A stretch of 64,000 nucleotides of DNA from assembly GCF_037892195.1 (NCBI RefSeq), contig NZ_JATACI010000002.1, positions 3,720,001 through 3,784,000 on the forward strand, read 5' to 3'. How positions within the stretch are numbered: the stretch's first letter is position 1; the number at the start of each line of letters is the position of its first letter. Made by a program: the position numbers and the translations under genes. The notes beneath the pieces are model-generated. The model was given only the letters and a program-made list of their open reading frames with translations. It did not search any database and was not told where the DNA came from. Of the stretch, positions 18,951-26,830 are shown in pieces. This DNA is from Yoonia sp. GPGPB17. GTDB lineage: Bacteria; Pseudomonadota; Alphaproteobacteria; Rhodobacterales; Rhodobacteraceae.

Positions 18951-19660
18951 AGCGGCCCGCCTGCAGCGATCTGCGTTTGCACCAGTTGCGTCAGGGCGAC
19001 AACACCAGCATCGGGGTTGTTGCCTGAACGTCTTAGCTTGCTCAGGTTTTCTACCGCGGCATCAAGATCGTGATCATGTGCACTGCGTGCGACGCCGCTG
19101 AGAAATTGTGTGACATAGTCCAACGCACCGTCATCATCAGTGTCATCCAGGACTTGCGCTATATGATTGAGGTCATCGCGATAGGCGATTGGATCGGGGC
19201 AAATTGTTTCATCGTTTACGCCGCGCGGCGCAGGGGGCTGCCTATCCTTTGGCAGATGCTCAAGAATTGCGGATTGAAAGTTCAACAGGCTTTGCACTGG
19301 TTTGGCGATAAAACCATCCGCACCCGCGGCCAGCACATCGGCACTATGATCTTCTCCGCTCATCCCAAGAACGACGTCAAGACGCGTCGCAGCCTCTGAC
19401 ACTGACCGGATCAGCGACAGGCCAGAGCCGTCAGGTAGCCCCACATCGACCAACAGAACGGTGGGCCGGTAAATCGCAAGGTGCCGCCGTGCGTTTTCCA
19501 AACTGTCGGCTCGTCTGATCCGGGCGCCGGATCGCAGGCACATCAGGCGTACCGCTTCACTGGCAAAGCGGCTGTCTTCGACAACCAGCACAGTAACCCC
19601 CAAAAGCGGGCGGCGTGCAGTTGGTGCACGGGTGAACATCAGGTCATCAAGTGTTTCCAT
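18947..19660 (-). CDS. response regulator with receiver domain and helical C-terminus
   Basis: A 237-residue protein with one CheY-like receiver domain. [20 protein letters not shown] holds the acidic pocket, the phosphoacceptor Asp is in [15 protein letters not shown], and the conserved Lys is in [13 protein letters not shown]. The C-terminal 110 residues are helical ([20 protein letters not shown] ... [13 protein letters not shown]) and have no DNA-binding motif I recognise. They may bind a partner protein. No histidine kinase is adjacent. The start at 19660 (METLDDLMF) is preferred over a longer frame to 19702. Confidence 0.75.
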   Translation of the reverse strand: METLDDLMFTRAPTARRPLLGVTVLVVEDSRFASEAVRLMCLRSGARIRRADSLENARRHLAIYRPTVLLVDVGLPDGSGLSLIRSVSEAATRLDVVLGMSGEDHSADVLAAGADGFIAKPVQSLLNFQSAILEHLPKDRQPPAPRGVNDETICPDPIAYRDDLNHIAQVLDDTDDDGALDYVTQFLSGVARSAHDHDLDAAVENLSKLRRSGNNPDAGVVALTQLVQTQIAAGGPL

Positions 19661-19787
19661 CGTGATTCTTCCCTTTATGGCAGCGAACCCTATTGAAAGC
19701 ACCGCAAGGTGAAGAGGAGGTTAACAGCATCATCCGTTGCACCTGCACTGTGCTGACGGCATAAGGTTCAAAACAGGAGAAATGCTT

Positions 19788-20192
19788 ATGATTGGCCGCC
19801 TCAACCACGTCGCAATCGCCGTTCCCGATCTGGAGGCGGCCAGCAACCAGTACCGCACCATGCTGGGTGCTGATGTCGGGGCGCCGCAGGATGAACCTGA
19901 TCACGGCGTCACGGTTGTGTTCATCAATCTGCCCAATACCAAGATTGAGCTGTTGTACCCGCTGGGTGAGGGATCCCCGATCCAGGGCTTTCTTGATAAG
20001 AACCCGTCAGGGGGCATTCATCATGTCTGCTATGAGGTTGATGATATCCTCGCCGCCCGTGATCATCTGTTGGCCGAAGGCGCGCGCGTATTGGGTGGTG
20101 GTGAGCCAAAGATCGGGGCGCATGGCAAACCGGTGCTGTTTTTGCATCCCAAAGATTTCAATGGCTGTCTGGTGGAATTGGAGCAGGTCTAA
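19788..20192 (+). CDS. mce: methylmalonyl-CoA epimerase
   Basis: A 134-residue VOC-fold enzyme interconverting (S)- and (R)-methylmalonyl-CoA in propionyl-CoA breakdown. It opens MIGRLNHVAIAVPDLEAASN. HHVCYEVDD and CLVELEQV at the end supply metal ligands. Length is typical. A ribosome site AGGAG at 19775-19779 is 8 bases from the ATG at 19788, making this the likely start rather than the ATG at 19782. It works in the same pathway as MeaB (52157-53152) elsewhere in the window. The DUF1467 gene follows, as in many alphaproteobacteria. Confidence 0.92.
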   Translation: MIGRLNHVAIAVPDLEAASNQYRTMLGADVGAPQDEPDHGVTVVFINLPNTKIELLYPLGEGSPIQGFLDKNPSGGIHHVCYEVDDILAARDHLLAEGARVLGGGEPKIGAHGKPVLFLHPKDFNGCLVELEQV

Positions 20193-20256
20193 CCCCTTGC
20201 CGTGACGTACAATCGGCGTATCTGATGATCAGCCACTTTACATAAGGAACATCGCT

Positions 20257-20544
20257 TTGGGTCCTGTTTCTGGTCTCGTCCTTCTTGCCGTCATCTGGAC
20301 GGTCGTATTTTTTATCGTGCTACCTTTGCGCTTGGAAACGCAGGGTGAAGCAGGTGAGATCGTACCGGGTACACATGCGTCATCGCCTGCGAACTTCAGC
20401 TTCAAACGCAAAGCCAAAATCACCACCTATTTCGCGGTGCCAATCTGGGCAGTGATCGCTGTTGTCCTGCTGACTGGCGCCGTCTCGGTCCGTGACATCG
20501 ATTGGTTTGAGCGGATGTCCACACCCGAGGTCAGCCGCGACTGA
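20257..20544 (+). CDS. DUF1467 family small membrane protein
   Basis: A 95-residue protein with two transmembrane segments (GLVLLAVIWTVVFFIVLPL and VPIWAVIAVVLLTGAV) joined by a polar loop holding RLETQGEAGEIVPGT, the hallmark of DUF1467. Function is unknown. Translation starts at a TTG (20257) preceded by AAGGAA. No ATG fits. The mce-DUF1467 order is commonly conserved in alphaproteobacteria, but a functional link has not been shown to my knowledge. The 3' end overlaps the convergent CysZ-like gene by 14 bases. Confidence 0.8.
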   Translation: MGPVSGLVLLAVIWTVVFFIVLPLRLETQGEAGEIVPGTHASSPANFSFKRKAKITTYFAVPIWAVIAVVLLTGAVSVRDIDWFERMSTPEVSRD

Positions 20545-21220
20545 TCGCGTGATAAAGGTGGGTGAAGGTCGCTGCACCCAGGATCGGTATGATCAGGTTG
20601 ACCAATGGAAACGTCAGCGGGACGGCCATCAGGCAGCCTGCAAGCCAGACCTTCGAGCTATGCTGTTTGCGCAGGTCTTTTGCTGCAGCCCGTCCAATCC
20701 GGCGCATGGCGGCCAGTTGAAAGTATTCCCGTCCCAATAAATACCCGTTCAGCGCATAGAATATGAAGATCGCCGCGAAGGGGAAGATAGCGTAGAGAAT
20801 GAAGGCAAAGATGTTTGCGGCGATCAGAACCCCAAGGAAATTGACCGTATCACGCAACCCATCCCAGAACGTCAGGCGGGGCACGTCTGGCAGGCTGGGG
20901 AAATGCTTGTCCTCAACAGCCTGGGCAACTTCGTCCAGAAACAGCGATGTGATTGCAGACGCCACAGGCACCATCAGAAAGATCGACATCACAATCACGA
21001 GGCCGAGCGACCCCCAACCCAACAGATCGCCCACCCATGTGACCTCGCCCACACCGGGCAGGGTGATGGGTTCTTGCGTCAACCATTCGATTAACCAGAG
21101 CAGTGCGGCATAGATGCCCACCAAGAGTGCGATTGTCAGGCCAATTCCACGCCACAAGACACTCCGAAACCTGTGGTCCGGCAGTTGTGCGACCGCTTTG
21201 GCAAAGGACGCAATGATCAT
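20531..21220 (-). CDS. EI24/CysZ-like membrane protein
   Basis: A 229-residue integral membrane protein with about four hydrophobic segments (GLTIALLVGIYAALLWLIEW, LGLVIVMSIFLMVPVASAI, and two later). It contains the internal motif LNGYLLGREYFQLAAMRR, characteristic of the EI24 domain that includes the sulfate importer CysZ. A sulfate role is family inference only, as no cys genes are nearby. Its ATG overlaps the stop of the upstream nitroreductase gene (ATGA), so the two are co-translated. Confidence 0.8.
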   Translation of the reverse strand: MIIASFAKAVAQLPDHRFRSVLWRGIGLTIALLVGIYAALLWLIEWLTQEPITLPGVGEVTWVGDLLGWGSLGLVIVMSIFLMVPVASAITSLFLDEVAQAVEDKHFPSLPDVPRLTFWDGLRDTVNFLGVLIAANIFAFILYAIFPFAAIFIFYALNGYLLGREYFQLAAMRRIGRAAAKDLRKQHSSKVWLAGCLMAVPLTFPLVNLIIPILGAATFTHLYHAISRG

Positions 21221-21795
21221 GCGTCAACCCAAGTTGTGATGGTGTCCAAGTCGGGGCGCGGGCGCTCGGGTGGTGCGCTTGTCTCGGTCCCGAGATGGAT
21301 GAAACCTGCAACGGTTTCGTGCGCTGCCAAGCCAAGGCCCTCGGTGATGAAAGCGCGGTCATGGCTGGCCCAGCCGGACAGCCAGTTTGCACCCCAGCCC
21401 GCGGCAAGTGCTGCATTGACGAGGGCCAGACAGACCGCACCCGCCGAATAGATCTGTTCGATCTGTGGTATCTTTTCAGACGGTTTGGGGCTGCAAATCA
21501 CCGCAACGGCTAGATCAGCCTTGCCGAACTGGTCTTGCGCTTTGGTGATCTTGTCCGGGTCGATACCCAGCGCTGTACCATGTCTTGGCACCAAATCTGC
21601 CAGACGCTGCAATGCGGGTTTGCTCAGGACGATAAAGCGCCATGGCTCCAACTTGCCGTGATCGGGCGTGCGGGCTGCGGCGGTGAGCAGTTTTTTGAGC
21701 ATTTCGCGATCCGGCACAGGTGTTGTCAGCGTCTTGGCTGGGCGCGAGCGGCGGGTCATCAGAAAGTCGAGTGCAGCAGAGTTGGGTTTGGGCAT
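21217..21795 (-). CDS. nitroreductase family protein
   Basis: A 192-residue FMN-dependent oxidoreductase of the nitroreductase fold. The N-terminal FLMTRRSRPAKTLTTPVPDR and AARTPDHGKLEPWRFIV bind FMN, and AALAAGWGANWLSGWASHD and EGLGLAAHETVAGFIHLGTE are the typical C-terminal segments. The physiological substrate is unknown. It most resembles the YdjA-type short nitroreductases. It overlaps the CysZ-like gene by 4 bases. The start at 21795 (MPKPNSAALDF) is preferred to a frame extending to 21849. Confidence 0.85.
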   Translation of the reverse strand: MPKPNSAALDFLMTRRSRPAKTLTTPVPDREMLKKLLTAAARTPDHGKLEPWRFIVLSKPALQRLADLVPRHGTALGIDPDKITKAQDQFGKADLAVAVICSPKPSEKIPQIEQIYSAGAVCLALVNAALAAGWGANWLSGWASHDRAFITEGLGLAAHETVAGFIHLGTETSAPPERPRPDLDTITTWVDA

Positions 21796-21855
21796 TGGCG
21801 ATCCTGTTATGGTTTCTTCGCAGATATGATCAGGTTGGGCCAAAGACAACCGAGC

Positions 21856-22953
21856 CTAAAGTGCAGCGGTCATCTCGGCCAGCCAGCTATCCACAAAGGC
21901 ATCAAAACGGGCGTCGGGTTGGCGTAAGGGGAACACCTCGGCAAAGGGATCGGGTGCTGTGATCGTACTTCCCGCCATTTCCTGCAGCACATTGTGACCG
22001 CAGAATGGGACATAGGTTTTCGAATAGCCGCCTTCATGCACCATCACGAGCTTGCCCGCGCAAACCTGCTGCGCGACGGCCATCACTTGCCGGGTCATCA
22101 TGGTGAACGTCTCGGCCGTGGCCAGCATGCGGCCCAAGGGGTCATTGGCCGCGGCATCAAAGCCACAGGCGACAATCAGTACATCTGGTGCGAAGTCCCG
22201 GATGGCGGGCAGCGCCAGCCGTTCCATTGCGGCCAGATATCCTGTGTGGCCGGTTCCCGGCGGCAGAGGGATGTTGAGGTTGAAACCAAAACCGCCACCA
22301 TCGCCACGGTCGGCAAAATCACCAGTATCCATGGGATAGTTCCGCTCTTGATGCAAAGAGATGGTCAGCACATCCGCGCGGTCATAGAATACGGCCTCGG
22401 TCCCGTTGCCGTGATGCACGTCCCAATCCAGCACGGCAAAGCGCTGGGCAAGGCCCGCCGCTTTGGCTGCCTCAATTGCGATGCCGATATTGTTGAAAAG
22501 GCAAAACCCGTTGGGATAATCCGGCAAGCAGTGATGTCCGGGTGGGCGCGACAGCGAATACGCATTGGTGACCTCACCGTTCAACACTGCGGCAAGGGCG
22601 GTCTTGGCCAAGCCCGCCGAAAGAGCAGCCAACTCATATCCGCCGGGGCCAAAGGGAGTGCGGCGACCCAACTCGCCGCCGCCAGCATCTGACAGGGCTT
22701 TGAACGCATCAAGATAGTGTGCAGGATGGACGCGCAGCAAATCCTCGCGTGTGGCGGGGTCTGCACCACGCATCGCAAGCGCGCGCGCCAGCCCGGTCAC
22801 TTCGATAAGGTTCTTGAGGCGACGCTTTGTCTCGGGGCTCTCCGGTAAACCGCCGTCCAATGGCTGGACGAGCCCGCCGACTGGCAGCATGCCCGCATAA
22901 TTGCCGCCGCCGTGCCAAAAACACCGCTCATCCCAGAAAAACCCCGTCGTCAT
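21856..22953 (-). CDS. histone deacetylase-like amidohydrolase (class II)
   Basis: A 365-residue arginase-fold, zinc-dependent deacetylase of the HDAC/acetoin-utilisation/acetylpolyamine amidohydrolase superfamily. Key parts are LSRPPGHHCLPDYPNGFCLF (double His), VLDWDVHHGNGTEAVF (zinc ligands), GFDAAANDPLG and MVHEGGYSKTYVPF. In bacteria these enzymes act on acetylated polyamines or other small amides, and the actual substrate here is unknown. I chose the ATG at 22953 (MTTGFFWDERCF) because GGTGGAG precedes it. An ATG at 22974 is also in frame. It lies 65 bases below the small gene at 23019-23252 on the same strand. Confidence 0.88.
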   Translation of the reverse strand: MTTGFFWDERCFWHGGGNYAGMLPVGGLVQPLDGGLPESPETKRRLKNLIEVTGLARALAMRGADPATREDLLRVHPAHYLDAFKALSDAGGGELGRRTPFGPGGYELAALSAGLAKTALAAVLNGEVTNAYSLSRPPGHHCLPDYPNGFCLFNNIGIAIEAAKAAGLAQRFAVLDWDVHHGNGTEAVFYDRADVLTISLHQERNYPMDTGDFADRGDGGGFGFNLNIPLPPGTGHTGYLAAMERLALPAIRDFAPDVLIVACGFDAAANDPLGRMLATAETFTMMTRQVMAVAQQVCAGKLVMVHEGGYSKTYVPFCGHNVLQEMAGSTITAPDPFAEVFPLRQPDARFDAFVDSWLAEMTAAL

Positions 22954-23018
22954 GCGCTCCACCCATCTTCTCATGTTCTGAAATACCCCCGCCGGAGGCT
23001 CCTTCCCCACCAACCTGC

Positions 23019-23252
23019 TCAGGTTTTGCGCAATTGATATATGCCTTCGGGCAAATCCAGAGCGGCCTCCAGATCGCGCAACTGTGTCAGGGATAGCGTA
23101 ATGCGCACCACTTCGTCGCTGCGTGGATCGACCTGGGCAATGGTGACACAATCATCAAAGGCGTTAATGATCACATCTTCTTTTAGCGGGGCTTTGCCTT
23201 CGTCGACCAAGGTCACAACGGTAGCATCATAGTCGTGTTCGATTGTAAACAT
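23019..23252 (-). CDS. small conserved hypothetical protein
   Basis: A 77-residue acidic protein (MFTIEHDYDATVVTLVDEGK, ending ALDLPEGIYQLRKT) with no signal peptide or membrane segment. It is predicted as a small beta-rich fold. I believe similar short proteins occur across Roseobacter genomes, but I cannot assign a function. It is probably transcribed ahead of the deacetylase gene. It diverges from the M48 lipoprotein gene, with about 100 bases between starts. Confidence 0.6.
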   Translation of the reverse strand: MFTIEHDYDATVVTLVDEGKAPLKEDVIINAFDDCVTIAQVDPRSDEVVRITLSLTQLRDLEAALDLPEGIYQLRKT

Positions 23253-23354
23253 GGGCTGACCCTAGCCATGGTTTGCCAATCACGCAATCAAGGCTGGAAG
23301 CGGTGGGTGAAAATGATAGGTTTGCCCCTGATATCTTTCGAAGTGGGGGTAGCT

Positions 23355-24065
23355 ATGCGTCTTTTGGCGATTGTTTTCATGCTTGGTCTGGGAGCCTGTA
23401 CACCTGTCGCTATTGAGCAATCAGGATCGGCACCGAGCGCCACCATGCAGTCACCGCAGGATATACCGCCGCGGTTGTCACAGCGTGAGGCCGTTAACAA
23501 CTTTGAATTTGTTGTGCGCCGGGTCGAACCCGTTGCTGAACAGATATGCAGCACGCGGTCACAGCAGGAAAACTGTGACTTCCGGATTGTGGTCGACAGC
23601 CGCCCAGATCAGGGTGTGAACGCCTATCAGACGCTGGATCGCAATGGCAGACCTGTGATTGGATTCACAGTTGGGTTGATTTCCGAGGCACGCAACCGTG
23701 ACGAGCTGGCATTCGTGATGGCTCACGAAGCCGCCCATCACATTCGCGGACATATTGCTCAGCAGCAGCAAAATGCGGCCCTGGGTGGGCTATTGATTGG
23801 CAGTCTGGCTCAGGCTTTGGGGGCCGCAGATATCGAAGGCGCGCAACGGATTGGCGCCTCTGTCGGGGCGAGGACCTACTCAAAGGATTTTGAACTTGAG
23901 GCAGATGCGTTGGGCACGCAGATCGCGGCGGCTGCGGGGTTTGATCCATTGCGGGGGGCAGAGTTCTTTTTTCGGATTCCTGATCCGGGCGATCGCTTCT
24001 TGGGGACACATCCGCCGAATGCGGATCGACTGCGCACAGTCCAAAGGGTTGCAGCAGGGCTCTAG
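23355..24065 (+). CDS. M48-family metalloprotease lipoprotein
   Basis: A 236-residue lipoprotein: signal MRLLAIVFMLGLGACTPVAI with lipobox LGAC. The zinc site HEXXH appears in FVMAHEAAHHIRGHI, and the third ligand Glu in KDFELEADALGTQIAAAAGF. It probably sits in the periplasm facing the inner or outer membrane and trims misfolded envelope proteins, like LoiP/BepA relatives, but it lacks the TPR part of BepA. The ATG at 23355 follows GGGGGTAGCT and is the only start giving a proper signal peptide. It overlaps the convergent membrane-protein gene by 4 bases. Confidence 0.85.
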   Translation: MRLLAIVFMLGLGACTPVAIEQSGSAPSATMQSPQDIPPRLSQREAVNNFEFVVRRVEPVAEQICSTRSQQENCDFRIVVDSRPDQGVNAYQTLDRNGRPVIGFTVGLISEARNRDELAFVMAHEAAHHIRGHIAQQQQNAALGGLLIGSLAQALGAADIEGAQRIGASVGARTYSKDFELEADALGTQIAAAAGFDPLRGAEFFFRIPDPGDRFLGTHPPNADRLRTVQRVAAGL

Positions 24066-24355
24066 TATTGCAGCTGTGACCTTGCCATGTGCCGTGTGCG
24101 CAAGCGGATGAAAATCGCCACGCCGGAGATGCAAATAAAGAAAACCTGAATCATCGCTGCGGCGAGGTTGAATGCATTGGTCAGACCGATCAGCACCATC
24201 GTGGCCGCCGATCCATTGATTGCAAAATAAGCAATGCTTTCGGACTTTACCCGCTGAAACGTCAGCATCGTATAGTTCAGCACGTAAAGCCCGAAACCGG
24301 CGATACCAATAGCATCGAAAAACGTTGGGCCATAGAAATTGAGAATACTGATCAC
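24062..24355 (-). CDS. CBU_0592-like small membrane protein
   Basis: A 97-residue protein with three transmembrane segments (FFDAIGIAGFGLYVLNYTML, IAYFAINGSAATMVLIGLT, AAMIQVFFICISGVAIFIRL). It resembles the family I know as CBU_0592 membrane proteins, of unknown function. Length fits. It is monocistronic as far as can be seen, convergent with the M48 gene. Confidence 0.6.
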   Translation of the reverse strand: MISILNFYGPTFFDAIGIAGFGLYVLNYTMLTFQRVKSESIAYFAINGSAATMVLIGLTNAFNLAAAMIQVFFICISGVAIFIRLRTRHMARSQLQY

Positions 24356-24492
24356 GCTAAAAACTCACTAAAAATCTGCAAACGCAGGCAGAAATTGCCT
24401 CACAGGGTGCGAAATGACACCATATGCTGACCCTAGGGAACGCTGTCCAACCTGTCAGGTCAGGCATTCCATACCAGCAAAGGAGGGCATCG

Positions 24493-24846
24493 ATGATCAC
24501 GGGAACCTGCCATTGCGGTGCGGTCAGCTATGTATTCGACGACACGCCAAAGCGGGCAACTTCCTGCAATTGTTCGGTATGCCGACGGCTGGGGGCCTTG
24601 TGGATTTATGCCAAGCTGCCGCTGATCACGGTCAATGGGCCAACCTTTGGCCACGCGCGGGGCGAAAAATCACTAGCGTTTCATAGTTGCAGGATCTGCG
24701 GATGTACGACCCATTGGGAGAACCTTAACCCGACCGAACCAGACGCCTATATGGCCGTCAATCTGCGGCTCGCCGATCCTGATGTCGCTGCGGCAATCCC
24801 TGTGCGCCACTTTGATGGCGCAGAGACTTGGACGTTTCTGGACTAG
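24493..24846 (+). CDS. GFA-family glutathione-dependent formaldehyde-activating-like protein
   Basis: A 117-residue zinc protein of the GFA/CENP-V fold. TGTCHCGAVSYVFDD, SCNCSVCRRLG and SCRICGCTTHW supply the Cys ligands. Family members adduct formaldehyde with glutathione or have unknown roles, and no formaldehyde genes are adjacent. A strong AGGAGG lies just above the ATG at 24493. The stop overlaps the hemolysin III gene end by 4 bases. Confidence 0.85.
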   Translation: MITGTCHCGAVSYVFDDTPKRATSCNCSVCRRLGALWIYAKLPLITVNGPTFGHARGEKSLAFHSCRICGCTTHWENLNPTEPDAYMAVNLRLADPDVAAAIPVRHFDGAETWTFLD

Positions 24847-25481
24847 ACCATCGTCGTAGTCGCTATCGCGATGGCAGCAAAGAAGCAGGCTGACGCGGCG
24901 ACAACAAATCCATGCCAGATCGCGGTAGAGAATTTCAGAGTCTCACTGGCATAGAAGGGGACGCCAGCGGTGTAGAGCAGCCCGCCGATCGCAATCAGCA
25001 CCATTGATGAGACCGGCACGATCGGCCAAAGTGACCAGATCAATGCCAAGCTGAGCCAGCCCATGATCAGATAGAGCGCGGGGCCAAACCGTCCTGGCGT
25101 GCGCCAGAAAAACAGTTTGAGCACCATACCAACCACCGCCAGGCCCCAGACAACGGCCAGAACGGTATAGGCAAACCAACTGCCGATCATCACGACAAGT
25201 GGCGTATAAGTCCCGGCGATTTTCAGATAGATTGCAGCGTGATCAAAGCGGCGCAAGATGGGTCTGATCCCTTCCCACGGCGTCATATGATAAAAAGCCG
25301 AGGCCACAAAGGTTGCGATCAGGGTTGCACCATAGACAGCAATCGCGGCGATTTGCGCTGCCGTAGCATGACCAGATGCCCAGACAATCAAAACAACGGC
25401 CCCGGTGATTGCACCCAGTACTCCCACAGCGTGCATGGTCCCATCGGCAATGCGTTCTGAGCGGGCATAGATCGGATACAT
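24843..25481 (-). CDS. hemolysin III family membrane protein (TrhA-like)
   Basis: A 212-residue seven-transmembrane protein of the PAQR/hemolysin III family. It has SERIADGTMHAVGVLGAI at the start, SAFYHMTPW with the metal-binding His, RRFDHAAIYLKIAGTYTPL, and a late ATAIWHGFV-like His segment (FSTAIWHGFVVAASACFF). In E. coli the relative TrhA adjusts membrane-lipid fluidity. The hemolysin label is historical. Start at 25481 (MYPIYARSERI) agrees with the family. Confidence 0.88.
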   Translation of the reverse strand: MYPIYARSERIADGTMHAVGVLGAITGAVVLIVWASGHATAAQIAAIAVYGATLIATFVASAFYHMTPWEGIRPILRRFDHAAIYLKIAGTYTPLVVMIGSWFAYTVLAVVWGLAVVGMVLKLFFWRTPGRFGPALYLIMGWLSLALIWSLWPIVPVSSMVLIAIGGLLYTAGVPFYASETLKFSTAIWHGFVVAASACFFAAIAIATTTMV

Positions 25482-25619
25482 GGCGCGGTCCTTGTGTTGT
25501 TTGTCCAAACGGTAGCGGGATCACAAAGACCGTCAAACGTTTCGTTAGGTCAAAGCGGGTCCTTGGCAGCCGCGGCCTGATCGCCCACACTCATCTTAAA
25601 GCGTGAAAGGTTAACAACT

Positions 25620-25979
25620 ATGTGGCAACAAATTCTGCGGGTACGGCAACGGGCAATCTGGTCTTGGCATGGGTTTGTCCATGTCTGCAAAACCGAAGGG
25701 TCCTTAATGCAATGGCTGGTTGCAAATGCAGTTTTTGGGACACTTGCCCTTGTTTTGCCCTTGAGTTCTGGCGAGCGTGGGATGCTTTTGATGGGCGGTA
25801 TCATCGTACTGGCCACCGAATGCATGAACACGGCGATTGAGCGGGTGGTTGACGATATCGGGACTGAACAGCGGGAGGCGGCAAAACATGCGAAAGACTG
25901 CGGATCAGCGGCCGTAGCGGTGACGGCGGTTGGTGTGGGGGTTGCTTGGGTCTGCGTGTTGGTTGGTCTCGCAGTCTGA
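25620..25979 (+). CDS. dgkA: diacylglycerol kinase
   Basis: A 119-residue prokaryotic diacylglycerol kinase recycling diacylglycerol to phosphatidate in the inner membrane. Three hydrophobic helices are present. ATECMNTAIERVVDDIGTEQ is the family signature with the catalytic Glu, and KHAKDCGSAAV supplies the C-terminal Asp region. Length is typical. It is alone between the hemolysin III promoter region and the convergent ACP operon. Confidence 0.92.
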   Translation: MWQQILRVRQRAIWSWHGFVHVCKTEGSLMQWLVANAVFGTLALVLPLSSGERGMLLMGGIIVLATECMNTAIERVVDDIGTEQREAAKHAKDCGSAAVAVTAVGVGVAWVCVLVGLAV

Positions 25980-25992
25980 GTCAGATTTAGAT

Positions 25993-26229
25993 CTACGGTG
26001 TTTCAGGCGTGTGAACGTCTATGATACGTGCAACCGATGTGACATCGACCAATGTCGTGATCTCAATAGGATCGAGGGGGCGGCCTAAACGCTCTTCCAC
26101 TGCCAGAACCATGCGAAAATGCGCCAGACTGTCCCATGCAGCGGTGTTCATCAGACTGGTGTCTGGTGTCACATCGTCCGGGGATAAGTTGAGCGCTTCC
26201 GCCACTAACGCGAACGTTTCACTCTGCAT
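25993..26229 (-). CDS. acyl carrier protein of the ligase/GNAT operon
   Basis: A 78-residue stand-alone carrier protein. The phosphopantetheine attachment Ser is in the DSL motif of AAWDSLAHFRMVLAVEE. It is the last gene of a three-gene operon (ligase 26821-28206, GNAT 26219-26830, ACP) with every pair overlapping by about 10 bases. It differs from housekeeping AcpP and presumably carries the acyl group activated by the neighbouring ligase. Start at 26229 (MQSETFALVAEAL) leaves an 11-base overlap with the GNAT gene. Confidence 0.85.
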   Translation of the reverse strand: MQSETFALVAEALNLSPDDVTPDTSLMNTAAWDSLAHFRMVLAVEERLGRPLDPIEITTLVDVTSVARIIDVHTPETP

Positions 26230-26830
26230 TTGCTTCTGCCTCAATCTGGCGTTTTTTCAACCAATCCTCGGACAACATCTCGTAGTGGATGCTATCATGA
26301 TGTTCCCCTGTGCCTGGTGATAGCCACACCTTGCGATCATAGCCGATCATGCGAAAGCCCATCTTGTTATAGTTATAGATTGAGCTAACATTCCTACTTA
26401 ACACGCGGCCATAAAAACGCACAACGCGATCCGATCTGGAAAAATGATCAAGGATCGCTGTACGCACTTCCTCGAAGACATCTTTGCCCCACCAACTGCG
26501 TGCATGGATGACAATCGTCAGGCTTGCTGTGCCCGAGTCATCAATTTTCAGCTTATGAACACCAATTGTGCCTTTGATCTCTTTGGCGACAATTGCATGA
26601 GTAAAACGCGAATGCCCATCAGCGCGCCCCATCAATTTCGCCCACTTGTACGGCGAATAATCAGTGCGTGGCATCATGAGATTCTGCAATATCTCGGGAT
26701 CATTCCGCCAAGGTGCCGTCACCTTGATCGCCTCCGCTCGATTGCAATTCACCAGATTGAAGCGCTCTGTGATGACCGGTTGAGACAAATAGGGATCAGG
26801 TGGCTTGCGCCGCAATTTGCTCAGAACCAT
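26219..26830 (-). CDS. GNAT-family acyltransferase of the ligase/ACP operon
   Basis: A 203-residue RimJ/RimL-like N-acyltransferase. HAIVAKEIKGTIGVHKLKID and TIVIHARSWWGKDVFEEVRT form the acyl donor site region, and SRNVSSIYNYNKMGFRMIGY is the typical C-terminal strand-helix. Sandwiched between an adenylate-forming ligase and a carrier protein, it may take its acyl group from the ACP rather than from free acetyl-CoA. The substrate is unknown. Confidence 0.8.
   Translation of the reverse strand: MVLSKLRRKPPDPYLSQPVITERFNLVNCNRAEAIKVTAPWRNDPEILQNLMMPRTDYSPYKWAKLMGRADGHSRFTHAIVAKEIKGTIGVHKLKIDDSGTASLTIVIHARSWWGKDVFEEVRTAILDHFSRSDRVVRFYGRVLSRNVSSIYNYNKMGFRMIGYDRKVWLSPGTGEHHDSIHYEMLSEDWLKKRQIEAEANAE

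Noticed and set aside
22979..23001. AAATACCCCCGCCGGAGGC element below the small gene at 23019-23252
   Set aside because: It reminds me of a sequence common between Rhodobacteraceae genes, but there is only one clear copy in the window and I cannot verify it, so it is not called as a repeat.
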